From Argentina anserina (lineage: Eukaryota; Streptophyta; Magnoliopsida; Rosales; Rosaceae), in contig NC_065878.1 in assembly GCF_933775445.1 (NCBI RefSeq), positions 21,836,395-21,900,394 of the forward strand: a DNA stretch of 64,000 nt. Direction: 5' to 3'. Below are positions 47,949-59,670 of this stretch, piece after piece. Every line of letters starts with the position of its first letter. Position 1 is the first letter of the stretch. The position numbers were made by a program, and so were the translations under genes. The notes beneath the pieces are model-generated. The model was not told the origin of the DNA. It did no database searches and was given only the letters and a program-made list of their open reading frames with translations.

Positions 47949-49450
47949 ATGAGAGAGCTCAAACTAATCCACACCCAAATCATAACGTCCCCATTTCTAC
48001 TCCAACTTGACCAATCATTTCTCACCACCCGTCTCCTATTCTTCTGCTCTCTATCCGGGTCGGGTTCTCAAACCCACGCCACAGCAGTTTTCCGGGTCAT
48101 AAAAAGCCCGAAATCTTTATCTCTACAACATCATGATCAGCATACGCCTCCAAAACGACCACTGCCGTCGACGAACCGGCGTCGTTTCGGTCTCTGCTGT
48201 TGTATAAGCAGATGGTTGGTGATGGGTTTAGGCCCAATTGCCTCACTCTTCCTTTCCTTGTGAAGGAATGCACGGCGAGGCTCGACGGCGGGAACGGCCG
48301 GAGCGTTCATTGTCAGGCGGTGAAGTTTGGGTTTGGAGAGGATGTGTTTGTTCAGAACTCGTTGATGAGCTTGTACTCTGTTTTGGGGTCTTTCATTTGT
48401 GCACGGACGGTGTTCGATGAAATGCCTGAGAGAGATGTGGTGTCGTGGAACTCGATGATTAAGGGGTACTTGAGGCGTGGTGATCTTGATGAGGCGATTG
48501 GGGTATTTAGGGAGATGAAAGAGAGGAGTGTCTTTTTAGTTGGAATTCGATTATAACTGGGTGTGTTCAAGGCGGTCGGGCCAAGGAGGCATTGGAGTTT
48601 TTTTCATGAAATGCAGGTTGCCGGGGGTGTGAAGCCGAGTAAGGTTACGATTTCTAGTGTCCTTGCAGCTTGTGCTCATCTCGGCGCAGTTGTCATGGGA
48701 CATGGGTGCATGGGTACTTGAAGAGGAGTGGGGTGGAGAGTGATGTGGTTATTGGGACAGCTCTGGTTGATATGTATGGTAAATGTGGGTGTGTGGAGAA
48801 GGCTTATGAGGTGTTTATGAAAATGCCGCAGAAAAATACGTTGGCGTGGACTGCTATGATTTCGGTGTTGGCTCTCCATGGGTTTGGTAACGAGGCGTTT
48901 GGTCTTTTTGAGAAGATGGAAGCTGATGGGATTGAGGTGAATCATGTGACGTTTGTTGGGTTGTTGTCAGCTTGTGCTCATTCTGGTTTAGTGGAGAAAG
49001 GTCGTTGGTGTTTTGATGTGATGAGACGTGTTTACTTGATCGAGCCACAGGTTTATCATTATGCATGCTTGGTGGATATACTTAGCCGAGCGGGGCTGAT
49101 TGAAGAGGCGGAAGGGTTGATAAGAAGCATGCCAATGAAGCCAGATGTATTTGTATGGGGTGCATTGCTTGGAGGCTGTCAAATACATGGACAGGTTGAG
49201 ATAGGAGTAGGAGAAATGGCCACCCATCGTTTAATTGAAATGGAACCTCTCAACCATGCATTTTATGTCAACTTGTGCGATATATAAGCCAAAGCTGGTA
49301 GATTTAATGATGTGAAAACAATTAAATCACTAATGAAAGAAAGAGGGATAATAAAGGAAGTCGCAGGTTGTAGCATCATTGAACTCGATGGAGTAGTTTT
49401 TGAATTCTCAGTGAGAGGGTCCCTTGATACGAAGTATTGTGGGTCTTGAG
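47949..49450 (+). pseudogene. PLS-class PPR protein pseudogene
   Basis: Remnant of an intronless pentatricopeptide repeat gene. Recognisable pieces: HTQIITSP near the start, LTLPFLVKECTARLDGG, VFVQNSLMSLYSVLG, FDEMPERDVVSWNSMIKGYLRRGDLDEAI, SWNSIITGCVQGGRAKEALEFF. Then come GTALVDMYGKCGCVEKAYEVF, AWTAMISVLALHG, LLSACAHSGLVEKG and E-domain like VFVWGALLGGCQIHGQ and KTIKSLMKERGIIKEVAGCS. At least five lesions: frame changes near 48120-48140, 48530, 48600 and 48700, and a TAA inside LCDI-stop-AKAGRF near 49287. Functional relatives edit or process organellar RNA. It lies inside the P450 cluster, between copies B and C1. Confidence 0.9.
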
Positions 49451-49944
49451 TCAGCTGAATAATGAGGCCTAGTTAGATTGAAAGGAATGGGCTTTCGTAA
49501 ATCAGAGTAATGAGAATCATGAAGGCCAGTTGTGACATCACAGTAATGAAAAATCATGAAAGTCAGCTGTGTGCAGATTTCCTATTGAGGTGCCTATTCT
49601 CTTTCTTGTTTTCCTATTTCAGCATATATTTAGACCATGTAGATATTTTTTTCTTCGAGAAAATATGCACCATTTTCCTGTTTGTTCAAGCAGGCTTATG
49701 GAATTAACTCTCTTACTGGGGAAGAAATTCTTGAACTACGCTATAATATTCAGGCCCTTATCATTATTTTCATCTTATTTTTATAGGTAGCCAACTGGAA
49801 ATATCGATTTAACTACCACAAGCAGTGTCCGCCAGTCGGTCAGGAAGTTTTCATTCTCTGAAAATTTTACCAGGTAATTTTATCGGAAACAAACCTTTCA
49901 CTCAACCATGCATTGGGATTCTCTGAATTTGAATAGGTATTAGG
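49451..49944. other. intergenic between PPR pseudogene and P450 fragment C1
   Basis: About 500 bp, AT-rich, nothing recognised. Confidence 0.4.
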
Positions 49945-50252
49945 ATGTGAAACTTTTGTTTTCTGATGATACCTGGCCATATGGTTATAATGTCAACAAA
50001 GGGGATATGGTGGCAACTTTATGCCATGGGAAGCTTGAAATAATCTATGAGATGATGATGCAGAACAAACTTGGCCAGATATATGGACCCACATAAGTAA
50101 TATTCCAACTTGAAATCATTTTCATATTCTCAGCCTCCTAAGTTACAGAAAAAGTTGAGACACTGGCCAAAATGTGTTGAAGTGGTTATGTGGTTACATA
50201 TATAGGTAGGTCCAAGATTTATCTAGGACAGGGAATTTGGTTAAAATTTTGG
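49945..50252 (+). pseudogene. P450 fragment C1 (exon 5 and exon 6 remnants)
   Basis: 49945-50096 matches the start of exon 5 of the cluster genes (FSDDTWPYGYNVNKGDMVA), then loses frame. About 50206-50252 resembles the heme-loop start of exon 6 (GPRF, then a stop where the loop Cys region would be). No other exons are found, so it is an isolated, heavily decayed fragment directly before fragment C2. Confidence 0.75.
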
Positions 50253-50288
50253 TATTTATGATACTAATACACTTGGGATGAATGGCAG

Positions 50289-51635
50289 TCAATAATGAAA
50301 AGAGACTTTGTTTCAAGAATTCTGGAGTTGGATGAGACTGATCCAAAGTACTTAAGAGACATGGTCCTCAGCTTTATGGTTGCTGGAAAAGACTCACTGG
50401 CTGTCACTCCTTCATGGGTTTTTTTTGTATGATGTGCAAGCATCTCCATATACAAGAAAAAATTGCACGGGAAGTTAGAGAAGTAGTAAATCTGAAAGAC
50501 TATTCAAGTGTTGATGAGCTTGCAGCAGCCTTACTGATGAAGCCCTTAAGAGAATGCAGTATCTCCATGCGGCCTTGACTGAAACAGTCAGACTCTATCC
50601 TGCAGTTCCAATGGTAGTAATTCATACATGCGAAGTTACAATTCCTCCCAATTCTGGATTTGAATTACTTATTTTGCATCTTAACAAGTTTGTTTGTGTT
50701 GTTGTCATTCATAGGATGTGAAAAATGTGTTTTTCCGATGATACTTGGCCAGATGGATTTAGTTTTTAGAAAAGGAGATGTAGTAACATACCAACCTTTC
50801 GCCATGGGCAGGATGAAATTTCTATGGGGTGATGATGCATAAGAGTTTCGGCCAGAAAGATGGCTCGACCGAAAAGGCCAATTCCAAGATGAAAGCCCTT
50901 TCAAATTCACCGCCTTCCAGGTAAAAATCCAAGGAGTTAACTAGTTAATAACCTTTAAGCTTTAGAATTACTTATGATAAATATTTTGTGACCTCAGGCT
51001 GGTCCAAGAATATGTCCAGGACAGGAACATGCTTATATGTATATGAAGATCTTTGCTGCTGTGCTTCTAGGCAGTTATATGCTTATGCCCTTTCCCTAAG
51101 CACCTTTCATGTATTGGCCACTTCAGGTGTGTTGTTAGTCTGTTTAGTGTATGTTGTCTGGATTCCCTCTTGTAACAATAAAATTGAGGTTTCTTACAAT
51201 CATGCAAGTCATTTGCAACATATTCCAATTACTGTAAATCTGTTCTTCGACTTCTTTCGCCTCCTTAGGCTAAATTTCTTTAGCTTAAATTATAACTATG
51301 CATCCCTTTAAGCAAAGCCATGTCCCAATGACAGTAAGGGCAAACTTTTGGAACCACAAAGAAGAGACATGTTATTTCTATGGAGAAAAGTTATGGCAGT
51401 GTAGAAAGAGACTTGTGAGTTGTGATTAAGTAGGTGGGGTTAAAGAGTTAATATAGTAAAGGAAGTTGTTTATAGGCAGATGAAAATCATGAAAAAGTGT
51501 CGTCTGTCCCCGTTGGGTATACAACTATATATCCAATCCGAGTGATGAAATGTACGTGGTTAATTACAGAACATTGATCACTCTCCATATGATGGGGATC
51601 TTAAATGGCCTCCTCCAACTTGATCATATCTGGTT
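50289..51635 (+). pseudogene. P450 fragment C2 (exons 4-6, broken)
   Basis: Exon 4 (50289-50613) reads [25 protein letters not shown], then AGKDSLAVTPSW, with a frameshift in a T-run at about 50418-50427 and another near 50530. Exon 5 (50715-50920) is 206 bp instead of 204 and has TAA where Glu is expected (DDA-stop-EFRPERW). Exon 6 begins at 50998 (AGPRICPGQEHAY) but breaks after GSYM at about 51089. Its C-terminal part (SDEMYVVNYRTLITLHM) reappears at about 51540, so about 450 bp is inserted. The second Thr of the I-helix motif is Leu. No exons 1-3. Confidence 0.88.
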
Positions 51636-52389
51636 GTCGGTACAATCTTGAACAGAAAGTTGCACTTGGCTTTCATTATTATTAGGGCTTGCCAGTCTTG
51701 GCTAGTTGGCTCTACTGGGGTACTGTTTTCATAATAATCCACCGTCCTGGTTGGCTGGTTGTTATTGCTTTGTATCCTAAACTTTGCGAGTTGCGACCAG
51801 TAAGAGATGGAAGTTGTAGCATATATGCATATATCCTACATCGATCTATAAGTTTAGCAGAAATTTTAAGTTTCTTATGAATTATATTTATGGTTAGACC
51901 ACATGCAAGAAGATTGTATGAGAAGAGATCAAAAGAGATAACCATAGTTCATAAGAAATTAAGTCAATTATATGAGATCTACCCAGAAATTCTGAGCATA
52001 ATTAACCAACCTGCGAAGGACGTACGTCATGCCCAATTTTAAAGGGGTGCAAGACGAGAATTAACTTCTCAAGCAGGCATTGCCGGTCCTGAGAAATTTA
52101 AGGCATTGTTTTTTTTTTCCTGCAAAAAGCAAGTCCAATGGGCTTCAAAATGAATGCATTGCTTGCTATTTCAATATCTGACGAGCTTTTTTTCTCTCTC
52201 ACAGTTCACTTATCCTTACCTCATTATTTGCAACTCCGGTTAGGTTAGAGGCTTAGAGCCGTTGAAGTTTTTGCATGGCTCTGAATTTTATGATCGAAAT
52301 TTACCTAATTTATTCATGGTTACTAACTTCAGAGGAGCCCACTCCTATCTATATATGCTCATAGTATTCAATATTAGTTCATAAGCGTC
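51636..52389. other. intergenic, copy D promoter
   Basis: About 750 bp. Interestingly 51890-51930 (AGACCACATGCAAGAAGATTGTATGAGAAGAG) resembles the hinge segment of copy D exon 1 (52465-52500), perhaps another P450 scrap. No complete gene. Confidence 0.4.
51888..51932 (+). pseudogene. possible scrap of P450 exon 1
   Basis: About 35-40 bp resembles the region coding FRPHAGRLCEKRKR in copy D (shared words ACCACATGC/ACCTCATGC, AGAAGATTGTATGAGAAGAG/GGAAGATTATGTGAGAAGAG). It is short, with no flanking exon sequence, so this is tentative. Confidence 0.4.
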
Positions 52390-54885
52390 ATGGATTTCCT
52401 TTCTATTTCCTTACATCTTATATCTGCATGTTTAGCAGCAATTCTGTTAGCCATCTTTATGTTTAGACCTCATGCTGGAAGATTATGTGAGAAGAGAAAG
52501 AGATCCCATCCTATTGCCGGAACTGTCTTAAACCAACTGATCAACTTCCCTCGGCTGCACGATTACATGACTGAGCTTGCATGCAAATACAGAACTTACA
52601 GGTTGCTTGGCATTTTCAGAAGTGAGGTTTACACCTCAGATCCTGCAAATGTTGAATACATGCTCAAAGCAAACTTTGCAAATTACGGCAAGGTATGTCG
52701 TATTTTATTCTGAAGGAATCTAGCTTGAATATATTGTATGTCCAAAATATGTAAAAGTTAGAGAACAACAGCTAGCTAGTGAGTTTATGTACTGTTATAT
52801 ATACTGTCAACAACTACAGGAGTTTGCTTGAGCTAGCAAGTAAGGTATAAGTCAATTGTTGTTCTAAAAGGATACTAGTCTAATTAGACACAGTTTTCTG
52901 AGAGGATACTAATCTAGTATATACTTTTTTTTAAAGGATCTAGAATATACTTTTGAACCAATTATATCTTTTGAACTTATAAATAAAGTTTCTCAACAGC
53001 TAGCCAATTCAAATATAACGCATTAGTCTAGCTAATGGCGTGGGTATTATGAATCTAACTGGTTAGCTCTAAAGCGATCTTATATATAATTGTGTAAGTG
53101 CCTTTCAAGTTATAGAATCACGGTCATATATACACTTTTACCCTCCTCGATCTGCAGGGCTTGTACCACCACGACATTTTGTCGGATATTGCAGGGGATA
53201 GTATTTTCACTGTGGATGGGGAAAGTTGGCAACATCAGAGGAAGTTATCAAGCTACGAATTCTCAACAAAAATAATGAGAGACTTCAGCCTGCAAATCTT
53301 CAAAACCAATGCAGTAAAACTTGCTGAAATAATTTCTAAAGCTGTAAGCTGCGACCAAGCAATAGAAATCCAAGTACGTCTGTGATGCATCAGTTAATTA
53401 TTATCCCAGAGCGCGCATTGTCATGTTTCATTTAGTTTAACAATATACTAATGTTTGATTTTGTTGGCAGGATTTGTTTATGAAGTCATTCCTAGACTCA
53501 ATCGTCAGAATTCTTCTTGGTATCAACCTAGACACCATGAGTGGAACAAATGAAGAAGGTGTCCGGTTTTCCTATGTCTTTAATGAAGTAAACGAACTTA
53601 TTCTATATCGTTATGTTGATTTCTTCTGGAAGATCAAGCGGTTCTTCAACATTGGTTCTGAAGCAGTGCTAAAAAATCATATCAAAGTCATAGATCAATT
53701 CATGTATAAATTAATAAAAATCAAAATGGATGCAGTCCATAAGTCGGATGAAAGGCTACCAGTGAGTTACCTCCTATATCCCATCGATCTGTTTGTTTAG
53801 GCTGAGTTAATTTAGCATTTTATTAGTAACACACTGTCGATTGATGAATGCAGCTAAAGAAAAGAGACTTTGTTTCAAGGCTTTTGGAAATGAAAGATAC
53901 CGATCCAAAGTATATTAAAGACATGGGGGTTAATTTTATTATTGCCGGGAAAGACACTGTGGCTACTGCTCTTTCTTGGCTTTTTTATATGCTCAGCAAG
54001 TATCCTCGTATACAAGAAAAGATTGCGCAGGAGGTTAGAGAAGCAACCAATCTGAAAGGTAATTCAAGTGTGGATGACTTTGCTGCCAGCCTTACTGAAG
54101 AAGTCCTCGACAAAATGCAATATCTTCATGCAGCTTTGACTGAGACTCTCAGACTCTACCCTGCAGTTCCAGTGGTATCAAGTAAATTAGAAAAAATATT
54201 AATTGAATCAATGTACATGCATTATTCTACACGCTAAGCTGATAATAAGAATTAAGAAAAATTGAAAAAAAAAAATCATTCCTGCATTTTCTTAGTTTGA
54301 ATTGCTTATATCATTCTGTAACGAGTTTGTGTGATGCTTTCATTTCATAGAATGCAAAGGTCTGTTTTTCTGATGATACCTGGCCAGATGGATTCAGTGT
54401 AAAGAAAGGGGATATGGTGGCGTACCAACCTTATGCCATGGGCAGGATGAAGTTTCTATGGGGTGATGATGCAGAAGAGTTTCGGCCAGAGAGATGGCTC
54501 GATGAATATGGCATTTTCCAGCCAGAAAGCCCTTTCAAATTCACAGTCTTTCAGGTAAATGTAGTATATATTGATATTACTCAGATTTCAATCTGAAACA
54601 CAAAAAACAGCACCTTTTTTTTTGTAATTTGCTCGATAAAATTCTACTTAAAACATGACAATAATTCTGTTTACACAGGCTGGTCCCAGGATTTGTTTAG
54701 GAAAAGAATTTGCTTATAGGGAGATGAAGATCTTTTCTGCTGTGCTTTTAGGGAACTACATATTCAAGCTAAGTGAAAAGAAAACTGGGGTCAATTACAA
54801 GACCATGATCAATCTCCATATTGAAGGGGGACTTTACGTGCTTGCCTCTCCAAGATTGGAGCTTGAAGGATCTTATTGCGTTTAG
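52390..54885 (+). CDS. CYP704C-like cytochrome P450, copy D (intact)
   Basis: Six exons, 52390-52692, 53158-53373, 53471-53761, 53854-54174, 54351-54554, 54679-54885; 513 residues. Anchor at ~8-28, hinge RSHPIAGTVLNQL (RS in place of RY), C-helix WQHQR, I-helix AGKDTVATALSW, ETLRLYP, FRPERW, heme loop FQ-AGPRICLG (Cys ~451). The I-helix has DTV where copies A and B have DTT; the catalytic Thr after Asp is kept. The C-terminus runs eight residues past the usual SPR end (ELEGSYCV), so the usual stop has been lost. Same intron positions as copy B. Expected ER monooxygenase of the CYP86 clan; substrate unknown. No lesions. Confidence 0.93.
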
Positions 54886-55508
54886 TTGTAACATCTTTCA
54901 CTGCACACTTGCACTTATATATCTTGTTTGTACTTATTTTCCTGAACTCCACATAAACTCCTCAGAGTGCTAATTACCTTGTAATGCATCGATCTACCGT
55001 TATAATCAATGCATTATAATGTGCTGTTCTTCACCACAATAAAACATGTTAATCACTTATTCAGAAATGGAGCTAGAAATTATTATTCTCCGTATAATAA
55101 AAATATTGCTTTAAATTATACTAATAACATCACAGCCATCACTTCAGAATAGGTTGTTGGGCATGAATGCACCATTTTTGTAATACAAATCCTTGCTGTT
55201 CTATAGAACTTGTGAGATATACATCCAAAGCTTGAAGGCTGTACGGAACAAAGTTAGGTGCCTAGTGAACGAAAGAAAGTCCCACCACCTAATGTACAGT
55301 AGGTCGGTTTTTGGCCGTGACATTTGGATGCTCAATAGATGTGAAGTAGAGCTTGAGCTTGTCTTGTCCAAAAAAAAAGAGCTTGAGTTTGTACCATCTA
55401 CTCTAATTGGAATGTGTTCGACTGGGTGAATAACAATTATTAGTAGAGCTTGAGTCGAACAAGTCGCACGTAAGCTTGGTTATCTTGTGCTAATTAGGCT
55501 AGGGTTTT

Positions 55509-55512
<4 letters not shown>

Positions 55513-55546
<34 letters not shown>
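55513..55546. repeat. (CT)17 microsatellite in the retroposon
   Basis: Uninterrupted CT run near the 5' end of the retroposon, after AGGGTTTTTT. Confidence 0.95.
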
Positions 55547-55549
<3 letters not shown>

Positions 55550-55806
55550 GCCGCCTGAGCGAAAAACCAAAGATAGCTTCCCTGTCCGGCGGCGGTGAAA
55601 GGAGGGCCTTTTCGGGTTGAGATAGTGCTTGAGAGAGGGGAATCCATGGTCATCTTGCTTCTAGTGCTCCATGGATCGTTGTTTTCTTGTTGCGCACGGT
55701 GGTGCAAGCGTGGAGGTTGCAGGAACATGAAGGCGTCTCAGATCTGACCAAAACTGATCCGACATGAATCAGATCTTCTTGATTTGATTTGGGTTTGGGT
55801 TGTCTT

Positions 55807-55825
55807 GGGGGGGGGGGGGGGGGGG
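55807..55825. repeat. run of 19 G
   Basis: Poly-G tract within the retroposon. Prone to slippage and able to form a G-quadruplex; its true length may differ from the assembly. Confidence 0.9.
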
Positions 55826-58037
55826 TTTGTAGGGAGGACGACAGAGCGAGTTCAAGGATAGTGACGTTGCTTGATTGCTTCATCGATTCATGGACAGTGA
55901 AGCTTGGTGTCCATGACGCGGTGGTTGTTTCCGGCAGCATCAAGTTTTGTGGGTCAACGGTGATGACTTTGGTGGGGTGGTGCAACAAGGCTGGCGGCTC
56001 TAGTTTCTTGTTGCTAAAGTTTCTTAGTTGGGCTTTGTATTTTGGTCCATAGTTTTTATTTTTTATTTTTCTTTAATAATGCTCATTTATTCTGATGAGT
56101 TGGTGAGTGTGTATGGTGAGTCTCGACCATGTATTGCGTTTTAGTTTTAATAAACGTTACCTAGTAGGTAGCGCTTGTTATGGGAGGCTTGTCACTATTT
56201 GTATGATCATTGTGATCGTTGAGCCCTTGTGATCGTTAAACGTTCTGCTCTTAGTGGCTTGATGTCAAATAAATTTGCTTCATTCCCAAAAAAAAAAAAA
56301 CAAGACGCATGTAAGCAGTGTCGGCAAATTGAATAGTTGCAAAGTGCAAACCTAAGGTATTGTGTGGTCATATTCGGATTCTTCTCGATCAGTTCTTAAT
56401 ATTGGTGATGAGGTTCGATTAGATAGTGGACCACGGGCCACCTTGTGAATCTAGAAAGACAAGTGCTAGCTCCTTCTGTTGTCATGGATTAGTTCTCCAT
56501 TGTCACCGCTGCTGTAGCATTGATCGATATCGCAGTAATTTTTGCTATACTACTAGTGAAGATCTCATCATGCCCCGAAACATGTCTATGTATGCTCTGA
56601 ACTTCTAACTCTTGAATTGAACTCGATCTGAACTCAGAACTCTTTAGCTAGATTGGACACACCCTTTTTGTGTCAAAGTTTAGCTGATACACCCAAGTCG
56701 TTCCTGCCCGGTCGATTATCACTTGGATAGCATTCGTGCATACTGTTTTCGATAAGCAAAGAATAACTACGTCTCATGAATGGTTTAAGGAAATTTCCTT
56801 TAAAAAAAACGAAAAAAAAACATGTGTCTGTATCTGGCATGGGCCGGTACTGGACCAGCGCCATTTGCTGCTTTCAGAGCACCGTTTGAGTTATCGGGTA
56901 AGCAGAGCATGGGCACATGAAAAATATTGATAAAAAATGAAAGAGGAGATCCATGAACTGTTAGCCATCTCCGACTCATATAGCTATTTGTAGCCCCTAC
57001 ATTATATTGTGACATAATAAATTAATAATATTCATCGATTTGATATCTCAAGTGTGTTACAATATAATATATTTTTTTTAACGTGTTATGTTTTTTTTAA
57101 TTTTTATATTATCATTTAATTATTATTTATCTTATTTCATAAAAATTAAAATTACATAAAAACTTAATTAATTTGAGTTTCTTATTGTTGGTATGAGTCT
57201 CCCCCATCTAATGTTATCGGCCTAGTTTCTTTCAATATAAATCGCTAAGTTTCAAAAAAAAAAATTTCATAAATTATATTGAATGGTTAAAAAATGCTAG
57301 TACTCATGATTATTCGGTGTATAAGTCAATATATCCAAATAATAGTCATTTCCATGTATTTTTAGTTATACTTATTTCCTGAAACAAAGTTGGAAATTAT
57401 TTGTTATATTTTAAATGATTACAATTTGTCGCTTTTATTTGTAATTTAGTAAAAAATTATTAGTTTTAATAAGTGATTATTGTTTGTTAGTTCATTAAAA
57501 ATATTATTTTTATATCGGTAGTGTTGTTTTATATTTAAGAAGTTATTACACTTAAAAAATATAAGTTTAATTTGAGTTGAATATTGTAGTATATTATTTC
57601 AATAAAGAAAAAAAACAATTTTCTTTTTTTAAATAATAAATATATATTCATTAAACAATGTTGTTATTTATTTATGAAGTTATTCACTAAAATTATGATA
57701 AAATATAATTTTTAAGACGTGACCATGAGCTAGTGTGCCCATTTATGATACACTTGCATCAACTCATGAACAGAGTGAAATTGTGGAAAGAAACTCATCA
57801 TAAGCTTGCTTCACTGAATAGTACGTCGTCGCAATCTAGAAAAAACTTAAAGATAAGGAAATGTGAGCTGGAGAATTAGCCAACCATGTCCCCTTTCTGA
57901 TTGATCAGTACGTCCCAATTATATGCACTGTTGGAGATTTGGAGTGGAGCTAGCCTAGACGTACTGTTCTCTTCATTATTGTTCAATATATATATATAGC
58001 TTCTGATGAGTTCTCATGCATGCAGGTACATTTACTT

Positions 58038-58060
58038 TTTTTTTTTTTTGAAAATACGAA
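58038..58060 (-). mobile_element. minimal 23 bp poly-T insertion with 17 bp target duplication
   Basis: A 12 T run plus GAAAATACGAA sits between two perfect copies of TGCAGGTACATTTACTT (58021-58037 and 58061-58077). Long target duplication plus poly-A on the minus strand fits an extremely short retroposition product. It lies about 90 bp upstream of the copy E start codon. Confidence 0.7.
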
Positions 58061-58166
58061 TGCAGGTACATTTACTTAGTTTGCGATAATTAGTTGGATA
58101 GGGAAGTCGGCACACAGAAAAGCTTTCTTCCATTTCTTACTATATATATTCTTCTCCAGCAGAGTC

Positions 58167-59314
58167 ATGGATTTTACTTCCATCGCGGCAGTATTAAGTT
58201 TGATGTTAGTTTCAGCTGTACTTGTTGCTAGACATTGCAGCCGAAAATTGGGTGACAAGAACAAGAGATACCATCCGGTTGCCGGAACTGTCGTGCATCA
58301 ACTTCTCTACTTCCATAGGATACACCATTACATGACTGAGCTTGCATGCAAGTACAACACTTACAGGATACTCGACTTTTTCAAAGGTGCAATTTACACA
58401 GCAGATCCTGCAAATGTGGAATATGTGCTCAAAACAAACTTCTCTAATTATGGTACTAATCCAAAGTACCTGAGAGACATAGTCCTCTGTGTTACTGTCG
58501 CTGGACAAGACACAACGGCTGGCACTCTTTCATGGTTTGTTTATATGATGTGCAAGGAACTTCACATACAAGAAAAGATTGCACAAGAAGTTAGAGAAGT
58601 AATAGATTTGAAAGATAATTTAACTGTTGATGAGGTTGCAGCAATCCTTACTGAAGAAGCCCTTAAAAAAATGCAATATCTCCATGCAGCTTTGACAGAA
58701 ACATTAAGACTCTATCCTGTAGTTCCAACGGTAAATTGAGTGTATTTATTTACATTGCAGCCTTACAATTCCTTGCATTTCTCGGATTCGAATAACATAT
58801 TCTACTTAACAAGTCTGTTTGTATGATGTTGACATTCATAGAACAATAGGATGTGTTTTGCTGATGATACCTGGCCGGATGGATTTATAGTCAAAAAGGG
58901 GGACATGGTGGTATACCTACCCTATGCAATGGGAAGGATGCAATCTTTATGGAGAGCTGATGCAGAAGAGTTTCGACCAGAGAGATGGCTGGATGAAAAT
59001 GGCATTTTCCAGGATGAAAGCCCCAACAAATTCATAGCCTTCAGTGTAAGAGAAAAAGAATGAACTCACTCAAACACTCCTTGTTAGCTCTATATAATAT
59101 GATTTTTGATGAGATTCTCTAATTACACCCAGGCCGGTCCAAGAATTTGTCTAGGAAAGGAACATGCCTATAACAGATGAAGATCTTATCTGCTGTGCTC
59201 TTAGGCAGCTATATGTTCAAGCTAGCAGATGAGAAAAAAACTGTCAGTTACAAGACCATGGTCACCTTACCAATAGATGGAGGTCTCTATGTGAATGCCT
59301 CCCCAAGATTATAA
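58167..59314 (+). pseudogene. CYP704C-like P450 copy E, exons 2-3 deleted and a C-terminal frameshift
   Basis: Exon 1 is normal up to FSNYG (about 58453) and is then joined, in frame and without an intron, to the middle of exon 4 (NPKYLRDIVLCVTVAGQDTTAGTLSW), ending at 58730. Missing are the end of exon 1, introns 1-3, exons 2 and 3 and the start of exon 4, so the C-helix and about 200 residues are gone. Exon 5 is 58842-59045 (204 bp, intact, but WGDDAEEF is WRADAEEF). Exon 6 (59133-59314) is 182 bp, one base short: after the heme loop AGPRICLGKEHAY the frame is lost and ends in TGA. Its exon 5 3' flank and exon 4 tail closely match copy F, so E and F are a recent pair. Confidence 0.92.
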
Positions 59315-59670
59315 GCATGCAAGGGCCATAGCTTTAATATTGCATCACTGGTCTTTCTATGTAAATTCATTTGCCTAGTAGTGTTCGTGTGCCTTATGTT
59401 AAAGTGAGCTGCTTCATTCGACAAGTCTACTGCGTCAATGTAGTTGCAGGGCTTGATCTTTGTATCTACCTTTCACTGAGCTATAGATAATTGTACTACT
59501 ACAGAATAATACTTGGAATGAAATAATTTACATGGTATCAATATCAGAGCAATTTTGCTTCTTCTCCTTACACACTACCCAGCGCCCAGATCTTACCAAA
59601 CTCTTAGGCACAAGTTCATACCTGTAATGGAAAAAAAAAATTATGTTCTTCACTTATTCCATACCCATAG

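Larger units (their letters stand above)
55476..56300 (+). mobile_element. non-autonomous retroposon with poly-A tail (LINE-derived)
   Basis: About 825 bp ending in a run of about 13 A (56288-56300), preceded by AATAAATTTGCTTCATTCCC. It is flanked by a diverged 16 bp direct repeat, CAAGTCGCACGTAAGC (55460-55475) and CAAGACGCATGTAAGC (56301-56316; 14 of 16 equal). That repeat plus poly-A is the mark of target-primed insertion. It starts with AGGCTAGGGTTT and a long CT tract, then GC-rich sequence. No reverse transcriptase was seen, so it needs LINE help. Possibly an internally deleted LINE keeping only its two ends. Confidence 0.7.
54886..58166. other. intergenic between copies D and E
   Basis: About 3.3 kb. 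It contains a poly-A retroposon (55476-56300), a very AT-rich stretch (about 57000-57720) and a minimal poly-T insertion (58038-58060). No gene is supported; ORFs at 55650-55988 and 55789-56052 lie inside the retroposon. Confidence 0.5.

Noticed and set aside
55650..56052. Two ORFs on opposite strands around the G19 run
   Set aside because: Depend on the homopolymer length and lie in a retroposon.
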